Source: Cedecea neteri (lineage in GTDB: Bacteria; Pseudomonadota; Gammaproteobacteria; Enterobacterales; Enterobacteriaceae). Taken from it: a DNA stretch of 64,000 bases. This document shows, in pieces, positions 18,014 to 25,250 of the stretch (its first letter is position 1; each line of letters opens with the position of its first letter). The stretch is from the NCBI RefSeq assembly GCF_000757825.1, contig NZ_CP009451.1, positions 3,596,001 through 3,660,000 of the forward strand, in the 5' to 3' direction. The position numbers and the translations under genes are program-made. The notes under the pieces are model-generated. The model was given only the letters and a program-made list of their open reading frames with translations. It was not told where the DNA came from and ran no database searches.

Positions 18014-18352
18014 CTAGACTCCGCGCGGCTTCGGCGCGATAACGTCCTCGATAAACGCTTTGACCTGCTTCTGCCTGCGGGTGGAAAGCTTACACACCTT
18101 GCGCAGCGTCTGCATGATCTCCGGCTCTTCCACCGGCGGCTGCGGTTCTTTGGCCGTTAATATCAGGCAGCCAGGCAGAACCCGCACCTCCACGCTCGTG
18201 CCCGTATCAAAACCCGCTTCCGCAAGCCAGAACCCATTTAACGTTATGGCGGGTGAGGGCTGGAGTTTTTTCGAATCTCGAATGTAGCCCACAGTATAAG
18301 TCCTTGTTGTTGTGGGGATGTGCTTCTCTGGCTTACTATGCTCGTCAGTCAT
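18014..18352 (-). CDS. SymE-family type I toxin
   Basis: A 112-residue protein matching the SymE family of AbrB-fold toxins. In E. coli SymE is SOS-induced, held down by the antisense RNA SymR and by Lon, and compacts the nucleoid or cleaves RNA when overproduced. The family core YTVGYIRDSKKLQPSPAITL, then GFWLAEAGFDTGT and GCLILTA, is present at about 20-75. The start is taken as ATG 18352 with AGGAG 6 nt upstream; a TTG at 18358 is the alternative. A promoter-like -10 (TATAAT, minus strand 18487-18482) would give a leader of about 120 nt. I found no LexA box, so SOS control is not supported here. Confidence 0.8.
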   Translation of the reverse strand: MTDEHSKPEKHIPTTTRTYTVGYIRDSKKLQPSPAITLNGFWLAEAGFDTGTSVEVRVLPGCLILTAKEPQPPVEEPEIMQTLRKVCKLSTRRQKQVKAFIEDVIAPKPRGV

Positions 18353-18608
18353 GATCAACTCCTGTTTAGTTGGTTGTGATTAGCGGTTAGGGCGGGTTGC
18401 CGCCTGCCTTAATCGCGCTTCTTTTACTTCTTTTCTTTATTGCTTCTTACAGCTGTTGATAGCTGCTTACTACATGCGGGTATTATACCTTGCGGGCTGG
18501 TTTTGCTGGCAAAAGGGTCGGATAAATGGAATGCGCCTCCCCAAAAATGGTAGGGGGAAAATATCTTTTATTCGCTTACTATTTCTTCTCTTCGGCTCTT
18601 GTTAATCA

Positions 18609-19091
18609 TTGATAAAAACAGGTGCATTCTTGGTTAATTTGTTGCTAACAGATCTGAACATTTACCCCGCTTGCCCCGACGATGCGCAGATGCTGGCTGA
18701 TATACGCGTTGAATCAATGCGGCCCAGTCTGGAAGCGCTGAACAGGTTTGATCCCGTCAGAGCGCGAGAGCGTTTTCTTTCGACGTTTGAGGAAAGTGAT
18801 ACCTTCATCCTTTCCCTGGATGGCGAAGTCGCTGGTTTCTATGTGCTCAGAACCTACCCTGAATATTTCTATCTGGATCACTTCTATATTAAAAACCAAT
18901 TTCAGGGGAGAGGAATCGGAAGCATTGTGATGGAAGGCCTGAAGACACAAGCCAGCACTTTGAAGAAACCTATCCGGTTGATCGCCCTAAAAGAAAGCCC
19001 GGCCAATGCATTTTATCTCTCTCAGGGTTTTGTTTTTGAGCGTGAGGAGGGGGTTGATAGGCATTATTTTTGGGAGTTGGACGGTCTCTAG
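18609..19091 (+). CDS. GNAT-family N-acetyltransferase
   Basis: Up to 160 residues of GNAT fold. The acetyl-CoA pyrophosphate-binding loop is QFQGRGIGS (about 97-105), followed by the typical NAFYLSQGFVFERE segment near the C terminus. The substrate is unknown. There is no ATG near the N terminus: the frame opens with TTG at 18609, and other TTG or GTG codons lie in the next 15 codons, so the exact start is uncertain. It stands alone with no adjacent antitoxin gene, so I do not call it a toxin. It lies at the edge of the low-GC island. Confidence 0.75.
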   Translation: MIKTGAFLVNLLLTDLNIYPACPDDAQMLADIRVESMRPSLEALNRFDPVRARERFLSTFEESDTFILSLDGEVAGFYVLRTYPEYFYLDHFYIKNQFQGRGIGSIVMEGLKTQASTLKKPIRLIALKESPANAFYLSQGFVFEREEGVDRHYFWELDGL

Positions 19092-19329
19092 AAGTAGATG
19101 GTTTGTGTTTTAGGGAGTGTTTAACATATGTCTACAGGTATTGGTGGGATTGTTATCAGAATGCAAGTTATTCTGATGGTTTTTAGGCGGGTGATTTTGT
19201 TTTTTCTTTAATAATATTGTTTTTTATAATATTTCAATGCTTATTTGCAACCGAATAAAAATCGCACTGATTAATATCTTTTAATTCTAAAGGCAGCATT
19301 AGAGTTTCTAATTCTGCCTTTAGATGGGG

Positions 19330-21021
19330 CTATATTTTTGCTTTTAGCTTAAAAGTGAAGTCTCGACTTCGAATGGCATCTTCTTTACTTAAAGAAACTG
19401 TGTCTTTAACTGAGTCTATAATTTTACAAGATTGAATGAATATATTAAGGATGAGATTCATATTCTTAGCATCGGTCAAAATTTTATCTTTATTGTTATT
19501 GTTATTTTTAATTAAAAGTATATATGCTACATAGGCAATGTGATATTTATAGTCTTTATACGATTTTTTGATTTTACGAAGTCTAAACAAAGTTTCCAAC
19601 CTGTTTACAATCAAAGAAGAAGTGTAATATGCATGCATATTTTGTGTAGAATTAAACAATCTGGCACTATTACTTGTTAGTATTTCCCCATAATAACGAT
19701 GAGTGCTTTGAGGTTGCTCCAGTATCAGTGAAACATAAGCTTTAACTTGCGCAGCAAGCGTCACTACCTGAAAAGGTTTTATTTGTGGATGACCGAGGTA
19801 TTCTTTAGATCTACGCTCATAATAAATAGGATTGGTATATCCTTTTGCCATTGCTTTGTAATACTCTTCTAAATCCTTATGAAATGGCTTTAGCGATTCA
19901 AAGGCTTCATCCCTAACCTCAGTTTGTCTATTGGTTGCTCTTATTATATTGTTGATTACAGTTTGATCGTTTGTTTCAATTATTTTAACTATAAGATAAA
20001 CTTCATTATTTATAAATTCTCTGTTTTCAAATATTACATTACTAGACTGACAGCCATTAACAATTTGAAAATCAGATAGCTTTAATTTTGTCCCAACTTT
20101 ATCTACCTTTTTGGAAATTATTGTAATGCCATTATTTAATAAAGGTAATAATGCTTGCATTGTCTTGTCTTTAAGCGTCTTGCTGATCTCTTGATTTACT
20201 TTGTTGTCACCTTGATAATCCCTTACGTTATCATAGAATAACCCCTTTGCAAGCACCCCATCCTCATTTGTTATTAGGTTTATATAGTCTTTTATTGGGA
20301 CGCAGCCTATGAAAGATTGTCGGACATTTAATTTTTCTGATACATCAGGTAAAACAATTTGAGTTTGAAATGGAATTTCCTTTACTGATTTTCTGCTCAG
20401 TTCACGGTATGTCTGCTTTAGCCTTTCAGCGTCATAAAATTCTATTTTTGATTTGTTTGAAAAGAGATTTCTTTTATCTAATTCTTGTAATTCTCGTTCT
20501 GCTTTTCCTTTGATTTGAGATGGTTCTTTCCATTCGCCAGTGGTGACGAAAAATAATTTCAAAACAGGAGCTTTTTCGAAGTCAATAGAATGTTGATAAA
20601 CCTTTTGCTTAAGCTTTCTAATTTTATTTATATTTTCATTTTCTGGTATTGATGGCTCATCATCAAATAAGCTTTTAACTCCAAAAATAAAATTGCCGAC
20701 TTGGTCTCCTTTGAATTTAGGCGAGTTTTTTGATTGAATTAAAGCGAAAACAACATCAAGGCTACCATTTCGCTCCCGCAAAAAGTCGATTTCTTCTTCA
20801 GATGTAACAATTGAACCATTTACTATAATCGCAGCACCATCAATTGCTAAATCATCCCCTCCACCTGTTGAAAGGTCATCAACATCTAATTCTCTAGGAT
20901 ACAATTTAGAGACTACGTTAAAATTTGAAAACTTCTCGAATTGCTCATCTTCATCTAATTCTGTATATTCATTTTGCTCACAGAAATTGGCTAAGAAATT
21001 TTTCAATATTTCATCTTTCAT
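19330..21021 (-). CDS. AIPR-family protein (abortive phage infection related)
   Basis: A 563-residue protein of the AIPR family, named for relatives linked to abortive phage infection. The N-terminal ~130 residues have a fold-like pattern with acidic and lysine residues suggestive of a nuclease-type domain (DDLAIDGAAIIVNG, then VVFALIQSKNSPKF, an E/Q-x-K-like core). The central part carries the family signature LLNNGITIISKK and QIVNGCQSSNVIFEN (about 285-335). The ATG at 21021 (MKDEILKNFL) is preferred. Base composition is far more AT-rich than the surrounding chromosome, indicating transfer. It stands alone on its strand beside an IS and a truncated integrase, so a phage-defence role is plausible but inferred. 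Confidence 0.8.
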   Translation of the reverse strand: MKDEILKNFLANFCEQNEYTELDEDEQFEKFSNFNVVSKLYPRELDVDDLSTGGGDDLAIDGAAIIVNGSIVTSEEEIDFLRERNGSLDVVFALIQSKNSPKFKGDQVGNFIFGVKSLFDDEPSIPENENINKIRKLKQKVYQHSIDFEKAPVLKLFFVTTGEWKEPSQIKGKAERELQELDKRNLFSNKSKIEFYDAERLKQTYRELSRKSVKEIPFQTQIVLPDVSEKLNVRQSFIGCVPIKDYINLITNEDGVLAKGLFYDNVRDYQGDNKVNQEISKTLKDKTMQALLPLLNNGITIISKKVDKVGTKLKLSDFQIVNGCQSSNVIFENREFINNEVYLIVKIIETNDQTVINNIIRATNRQTEVRDEAFESLKPFHKDLEEYYKAMAKGYTNPIYYERRSKEYLGHPQIKPFQVVTLAAQVKAYVSLILEQPQSTHRYYGEILTSNSARLFNSTQNMHAYYTSSLIVNRLETLFRLRKIKKSYKDYKYHIAYVAYILLIKNNNNNKDKILTDAKNMNLILNIFIQSCKIIDSVKDTVSLSKEDAIRSRDFTFKLKAKI

Positions 21022-21045
21022 TTTATTATCCTTTATAAAACACAA

Positions 21046-21499
21046 AAAATGGCGAGTTATAGTTTAAAACCACTGACCGTTATACTAATTAACCATGTAA
21101 GTTGAAGTAATCATATACCCAAATAATGGCTGTTGACTTTTTTAATTTTAGCTATTGGAGTGGATTGTGTTTCAAAAACAAATTATGTGCATATTTTTCT
21201 CTGGCGTAATATAAAATTTGAATCCTTGGTGGCATATTTTTGGAAAATGCTACAGCTTCAATTATACTTAGTCTGCAGTTCAAAAATAATGCAAAGACAT
21301 GCCTCACCTTGTTGCTTTTCTCCATAGAAGAGTGGCAATGATTAAGGAAGATGTATGTTTCATTTGTTAGTGATTTTGATTAGCCTAAGTATTTTATATC
21401 ATTGATTATTATCACTATTTAACTAGTCTCATTTTCCATGTTCATCATGTCAAACATAATCACTTAACATCTCATCAAAGATATAGTTTTCAGTTGTAT
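21046..21499. other. AT-rich spacer upstream of AIPR gene
   Basis: This 450-bp low-GC region holds the presumed AIPR promoter near 21022-21120 on the minus strand. A 64-codon plus-strand frame at 21133-21327 has no visible family features and no good ribosome binding site, so I do not call it. The last bases, GTAT at 21496-21499, are the left copy of the IS target duplication. Confidence 0.5.
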
Positions 21500-21570
21500 T
21501 GACCTGCTCCCCGTTGATTAATACACCGCGATGTTAGTAATGTCTTCATAAGCCACATGAGGACATCCCC

Positions 21571-21834
21571 ATGAAGAAGCGTTTTTCCGACGAACAGATC
21601 ATCAGTATCCTACGCGAAGCTGAAGCAGGGGTTTCTGCCCGTGAGCTCTGCCGCAAGCACGCCATTTCCGACGCCACCTTTTATACCTGGCGTAAGAAGT
21701 ATGGCGGTATGGAGATGCCCGAGGTTAAGCGCCTGAAGTCGCTTGAGGAAGAGAACGCCAGACTCAAGAAGCTGCTTGCCGAAGCCATGCTGGATAAGGA
21801 GGCACTTCAGGTGGCTCTGGGGCGAAAGTACTGA
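21571..21834 (+). CDS. IS3-family transposase OrfA
   Basis: An 87-residue HTH protein starting [20 protein letters not shown]. The helix-turn-helix region ([23 protein letters not shown]) binds the terminal repeats, and a leucine-zipper-like C terminus ([20 protein letters not shown]) mediates assembly. It ends at TGA 21832-21834. The orfB frame lies in the -1 phase and stays open across the orfA end (reading [14 protein letters not shown]). A programmed -1 shift near the GGGGCGAAAG sequence should give the OrfAB transposase, as is usual in the family. Confidence 0.92.
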   Translation: MKKRFSDEQIISILREAEAGVSARELCRKHAISDATFYTWRKKYGGMEMPEVKRLKSLEEENARLKKLLAEAMLDKEALQVALGRKY

Positions 21835-21866
21835 CGACAGACCAGAAGCGGGAAGCCGTTGAGTTT

Positions 21867-22691
21867 ATGTGTGATGCGACCGGTCTGTCGCAACGTCGTG
21901 CCTGCACGCTTACAGGTTTGCCCCTGTCGACCTGCCGCTATGAGGCTCAGCGTCCGGCGACTGATGCGCATTTATCAGAGCGCATCACTGAGCTGGCACT
22001 GGAGCGCAGGCGTTTTGGCTACCGCCGCATCTGGCAGTTACTGCGCCGTGAAGGCCTTCATGTTAATCACAAGCGCGTGTACCGCCTTTATCATCTGAGA
22101 GGGCTGGGCGTAAAACGCAGACGACGTCGTAAAGGGCTGGCAACAGAACGTCTGCCGCTGCTCCGCCCGGCGGCGCCCAACCTGACCTGGTCGATGGATT
22201 TTGTCATGGACGCGCTCGCCACCGGTCGCAGGATCAAGTGCCTGACCTGTGTGGACGACTTCACGAAGGAGTGCCTGACAATCACCATCGCATTCGGGAT
22301 TTCAGGCGTTCAGGTCACGCGTATTCTGGACAGCATTGCACTGTTTCGAGGCTATCCGGCGACGATAAGAACTGACCGGGGGCCGGAGTTCACCTGCCGC
22401 GCACTGGATCAATGGGCCTTTGAGCATGGTGTTGAGTTGCGCTTAATCCAGCCGGGCAAGCCAACGCAGAACGGATTTATTGAGAGCTTTAACGGACGAT
22501 TTCGCGATGAATGTCTGAATGAGCACTGGTTCAGCGATATCGTTCACGCCAGGAAAGTTATTAATGACTGGCGGCAGGATTATAACGAGTGTCGTCCACA
22601 TTCAGCACTGAATTATCAGACGCCATCAGAGTTTGCAGCACGGTGGCGAAATGGAAAATGTGAAGGTAAACAAACCGACATTACTAACTGA
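21867..22691 (+). CDS. IS3-family transposase OrfB (DDE integrase core)
   Basis: A 274-residue catalytic part from the first ATG of the frame; the fused OrfAB product would extend further upstream. The DDE residues are visible: Asp in [12 protein letters not shown], Asp in [10 protein letters not shown] and Glu in [18 protein letters not shown]. The HTH_21-like segment ([15 protein letters not shown]) lies N-terminal. The frame is intact, so the element may be mobile. Confidence 0.92.
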   Translation: MCDATGLSQRRACTLTGLPLSTCRYEAQRPATDAHLSERITELALERRRFGYRRIWQLLRREGLHVNHKRVYRLYHLRGLGVKRRRRRKGLATERLPLLRPAAPNLTWSMDFVMDALATGRRIKCLTCVDDFTKECLTITIAFGISGVQVTRILDSIALFRGYPATIRTDRGPEFTCRALDQWAFEHGVELRLIQPGKPTQNGFIESFNGRFRDECLNEHWFSDIVHARKVINDWRQDYNECRPHSALNYQTPSEFAARWRNGKCEGKQTDITN

Positions 22692-22724
22692 TAGTTGTAT
22701 CTAATACTGGGGGCAGGTCAGTAT

Positions 22725-22862
22725 ATCCTTACGTTCAATCGCAGTGGTACCAACTATCTTCCTGACTAAGATGAAATGTTCTTTGAGTATATCTACGATT
22801 AACAGTGGGTCATTATAATGCCGGAATATTGTTTCTGAATGGAGCAGGATTTTGGGGCAGGG
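22725..22862. other. Debris between IS and truncated integrase
   Basis: About 140 bp with no open frame of note and no continuation of the integrase that I could read in any frame. The sequence next to the integrase break resembles an insertion-sequence terminus. It may be what remains of an older IS or of a deletion junction. Confidence 0.4.
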
Positions 22863-23375
22863 TCAAGTCTCTAATGCACCTCTGGCCTGAACCGGCTGAA
22901 CAGCTTTAACCAGAGTATGAGCCTTAATCTCAGTGATGTTGATATCACCGATTGCTGGGAAAACATCTCTCTCAAGCGAGCGCCAGATATCGTCGGCATA
23001 GTCCTCTGTTACGCTGGCTTTCTTCACATTCCACCAACGCTCGGCAACTAACAGGAAGGTGTTGGTTTTGGCCTCTTGAGAATTCCTCACCTGTTCTTTC
23101 TGATGTTCCTGAGGATCAATATCTTTTGCCAATAAAACTCGAGATTCGGCTCTGAGTTTACGCGCATCAGAAAGTGAGACGGCAGGGTAGGCTCCGAAGC
23201 TCTGTTTGGTTCGCTGCTTGGTCAGAGGGCGATAGTAACGGAACTGCCAAAGCTTACTGCCACTGGACTTGATTAACAGAGTAAGCCCGTCACCGTCATA
23301 CAGCTGGTAATCGGCATCTTTAGGTTTGGCGGCTTTGATTTCCGTATCGGTTAACGGCTTGGTTTTTCTTGCCAT
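22863..23375 (-). pseudogene. Truncated P4/CP4-57-type integrase
   Basis: 170 residues of the N-terminal part of a P4-type tyrosine integrase: the DUF4102 arm-binding domain (LTDTEIKAAKPKDADYQLYD, GDGLTLLIKSSGSKLWQFRY, SLSDARKLRAESR) and the start of the core-binding domain. It stops abruptly after VQARGALET at TGA 22863-22865. The catalytic domain with the RHRY residues is missing, so it is not functional. It starts about 200 bp from the ssrA 3' end and reads away from it, as in islands integrated at ssrA. Just beyond the break the minus strand reads TGACCCTGCCCC, like an IS3-family end. Confidence 0.88.
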
Positions 23376-23395
23376 GGGGGAGTCTCCATGCGTTT

Positions 23396-23432
23396 AGGCC
23401 CAACGAAAACAATAGAGCTTTTCGTTGGGCCT
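23396..23432. repeat. Perfect 14-bp inverted repeat upstream of the integrase
   Basis: AGGCCCAACGAAAA and TTTTCGTTGGGCCT are separated by 9 bp, about 20 bp upstream of the integrase start codon. It could be an arm-type or excisionase binding site, an integrase operator, or a hairpin limiting read-through between ssrA and int. A further GGGCCTAAAA copy follows at about 23440. Confidence 0.6.
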
Positions 23433-23578
23433 ATCAATGGGCCTAAAAGGTTCGGATTTAATTAGTTCTCTTCGGACTTCACGGGACAAATTACAGGCAC
23501 AAAAAAGCCCGCATAACTTTCGCCATGCGGGCTTTCAGGACTTCGTATCGGGCTCTGGTAACCGTCAACAAAGGATTT

Positions 23579-23942
23579 TGGTGGAGCTGGCGGGAGTTGA
23601 ACCCGCGTCCGAAATTTCTACATCCTCGGTACTACATGCTTAGTCAGTCTTTACATTCGCCGGGCAACTGCGGACAGACACGCCATTACCAAACTATCCT
23701 GATTAGTTTTAATGCTTCAACCCCAGGCAAGGCATCCACACGATCTCTTTTGGGTTTGACCTCTCTTTGATCCCCGTCTTAAGAGCGGAAGCTAGGGAGA
23801 GAGGGCTCAGAGCAGGTTATTAAGCTGCTAAAGCGTAGTTTTCGTCGTTTGCGACTATTTTTTTGCGGCTTTTTACGAGGCCAACCGCCCCTCGGCATGC
23901 ACCTTGGGTTTCGCAAATCCCGTCGAATCCAGAATCAGCCCC
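23579..23942 (-). ncRNA. ssrA: tmRNA (ssrA)
   Basis: The mature tmRNA is about 364 nt on the minus strand. The 5' end (GGGGCTGATTCTGGATTCGA) is at 23942. The 3' tRNA-like end, with the TTCAACTCCCGCC T-arm and terminal CCA, is at 23579. The internal tag frame encodes ANDENYALAA followed by TAA (about 23853-23820), identical to the E. coli tag as I remember it. With SmpB it rescues stalled ribosomes and marks the products for degradation. The 3' end is a known integration site for islands and the P4-type integrase remnant lies just beyond it. Here ssrA is separated from smpB by the 17-kb adhesin operon. Confidence 0.97.
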
Positions 23943-23956
23943 AATGTGTACCAGCG

Positions 23957-23986
23957 AGTATAACAGATTTATTACGCGCGTGACCA
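23957..23986 (-). promoter_or_regulatory. Candidate ssrA promoter
   Basis: On the minus strand, a -10 TATACT (23962-23957) lies about 15 nt upstream of the mature 5' end. A weak -35 TGGTCA (23986-23981) precedes it with 18-bp spacing. This gives ssrA its own promoter downstream of the secretion operon. Confidence 0.6.
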
Positions 23987-24059
23987 GCCGTCTAAAGAGA
24001 AATCCCGCCGAGTGCTGGTCGTACAAAATTCCTTCAGCACCAGCGGGATAGATGGTCAA

Positions 24060-25250
24060 TTAACGTTCGCGCAGCGCCTCGCGGGCGCGGTTGAACGGCT
24101 TAATCAGGTACTCAACGATGGTTTTCTGCCCGGTTTTAATGTCCACGGTCGCCACCATCCCCGGTGAGATGGAGAAATGGTGGCCGATTTTGTTCACCAG
24201 GTAGTCCTGGTTAGTGCGGATAAACACCCGGTAGTAGACGATTTCCGGCTTCACCTTGTCCTGAATGGTGTCCGGGGAGATGGTTTCCACCGAGCCTTCG
24301 AGCCCGCCGTAAATCGCGTAATCGTAGGCGGTGATTTTCACCAGCGCGCGCTGCCCTGGGTGAATAAAGGCGATGTCGCGAGGGGAGAGCCGGGCCTCAA
24401 TCAGCAGGTGGTCGTCCACCGGCACAATCTCCATCATCTCACCGTTCGGCGGAATAACGCCGCCGATGGTGGTCACCTGAATGTTCTTCACGATGCCGCG
24501 CACCGGCGAGCGCACGGTCATGCGGGTCACCGAATCCTCACGCCCTTTGATGATGGAGGTCAGCATGTCCACTTCGGCATTGGCTTTCGACAGCGCCTCA
24601 CGCGCCTGCACGTAATACTGCGAGCGCAGGTCGGTTATTCTCAGGCCCAGGTCGCTTTTCTGCCGCTGCAGGCGCAGCACTTCTACGTGGCTCGCCGCGC
24701 CGCTTTTCACCAGCCGCTGGGTGATATCCAGCTCTTTGTTGACCGACGTCAGCGCGTCCCGCAGCTCGGATTCGGAGTCGTTCAGCTGCGCCCGGCGGGT
24801 TTTATACAGCCGGGTTTCGGAGGCGACAAGATCGGGCGAGGCCTTGAGCGAATCCGGGAACTTCAGCGGCTGGTCGTTCACCTCTGCGTAAAGCCTGGCG
24901 CTGGAGGCGAGCGAGGCGCGGTAGCGAGCCGCGCTTTCGCCCACGTTGGACTCGGAGCGCGTCGGGTCGAGGCGGGCGACAATTTGCCCGGCCTGCACTT
25001 TATCGCCCTCGTGCACCAGCAGCTCGGTGACTATCCCGCCGTCCAGCGACTGCAAAATTTGCTCGCGGGAACTCGGCACCACTTTGCCGGTGCCGGTGGA
25101 GACTTCATCCAGCGTGCCGAACCACGCCCACACGCCAAACAGAATAAACAGCAGCGTGATGAGCAGGATGATGCGGCTCGCTCCGGAAAATTCGCTTTCG
25201 CGCTGGATGTCCGGGTCATCGTTGGTGACGTCATGCTGACTGGTTTTCAT
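24060..25250 (-). CDS. bapD: HlyD-type membrane-fusion protein of the adhesin exporter
   Basis: A 396-residue periplasmic adaptor of a type I secretion system. A short cytoplasmic N terminus, one transmembrane helix (ILLITLLFILFGVWAWFGTL, about residues 27-46), a biotinyl-lipoyl motif (GGIVTELLVHEGDKVQAGQIV), long coiled coils (about 125-275) and the C-terminal HlyD beta domain are visible. It bridges the ABC exporter and the outer-membrane channel. Its start overlaps the end of the ABC gene by 20 bp. The symbol follows the Salmonella bapABCD operon by gene order and is tentative for the individual letters. Confidence 0.9.
   Translation of the reverse strand: MKTSQHDVTNDDPDIQRESEFSGASRIILLITLLFILFGVWAWFGTLDEVSTGTGKVVPSSREQILQSLDGGIVTELLVHEGDKVQAGQIVARLDPTRSESNVGESAARYRASLASSARLYAEVNDQPLKFPDSLKASPDLVASETRLYKTRRAQLNDSESELRDALTSVNKELDITQRLVKSGAASHVEVLRLQRQKSDLGLRITDLRSQYYVQAREALSKANAEVDMLTSIIKGREDSVTRMTVRSPVRGIVKNIQVTTIGGVIPPNGEMMEIVPVDDHLLIEARLSPRDIAFIHPGQRALVKITAYDYAIYGGLEGSVETISPDTIQDKVKPEIVYYRVFIRTNQDYLVNKIGHHFSISPGMVATVDIKTGQKTIVEYLIKPFNRAREALRER

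Larger units (their letters stand above)
21500..22720 (+). mobile_element. Complete IS3-family element, IS407 group
   Basis: A 1221-bp insertion sequence. The left end begins TGACCTGCTCCCCG and the right end is the inverse of TGACCTGCCCCCAG, giving imperfect terminal inverted repeats. It is flanked by a direct duplication GTAT (21496-21499 and 22721-22724); 4-bp duplications are typical of the IS407 group. Two overlapping frames, orfA and orfB, encode the transposase. The matching duplication and open frames suggest recent insertion into the island between the AIPR gene and the integrase fragment. Confidence 0.92.

Noticed and set aside
18360..18608. LexA box upstream of the SymE-like gene
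   Set aside because: No CTG-N10-CAG with consensus flanks lies at a sensible position.
21133..21327. 64-codon plus-strand frame in the AT-rich island
   Set aside because: No family features, no convincing ribosome binding site, and length expected by chance at this composition.
1..23578. Second attachment-site copy of the ssrA 3' end marking the far edge of an island
   Set aside because: I looked for a repeat of the tRNA-like end (GTTCAACTCCCGCC) to the left and did not find one, so the island boundary stays undefined.
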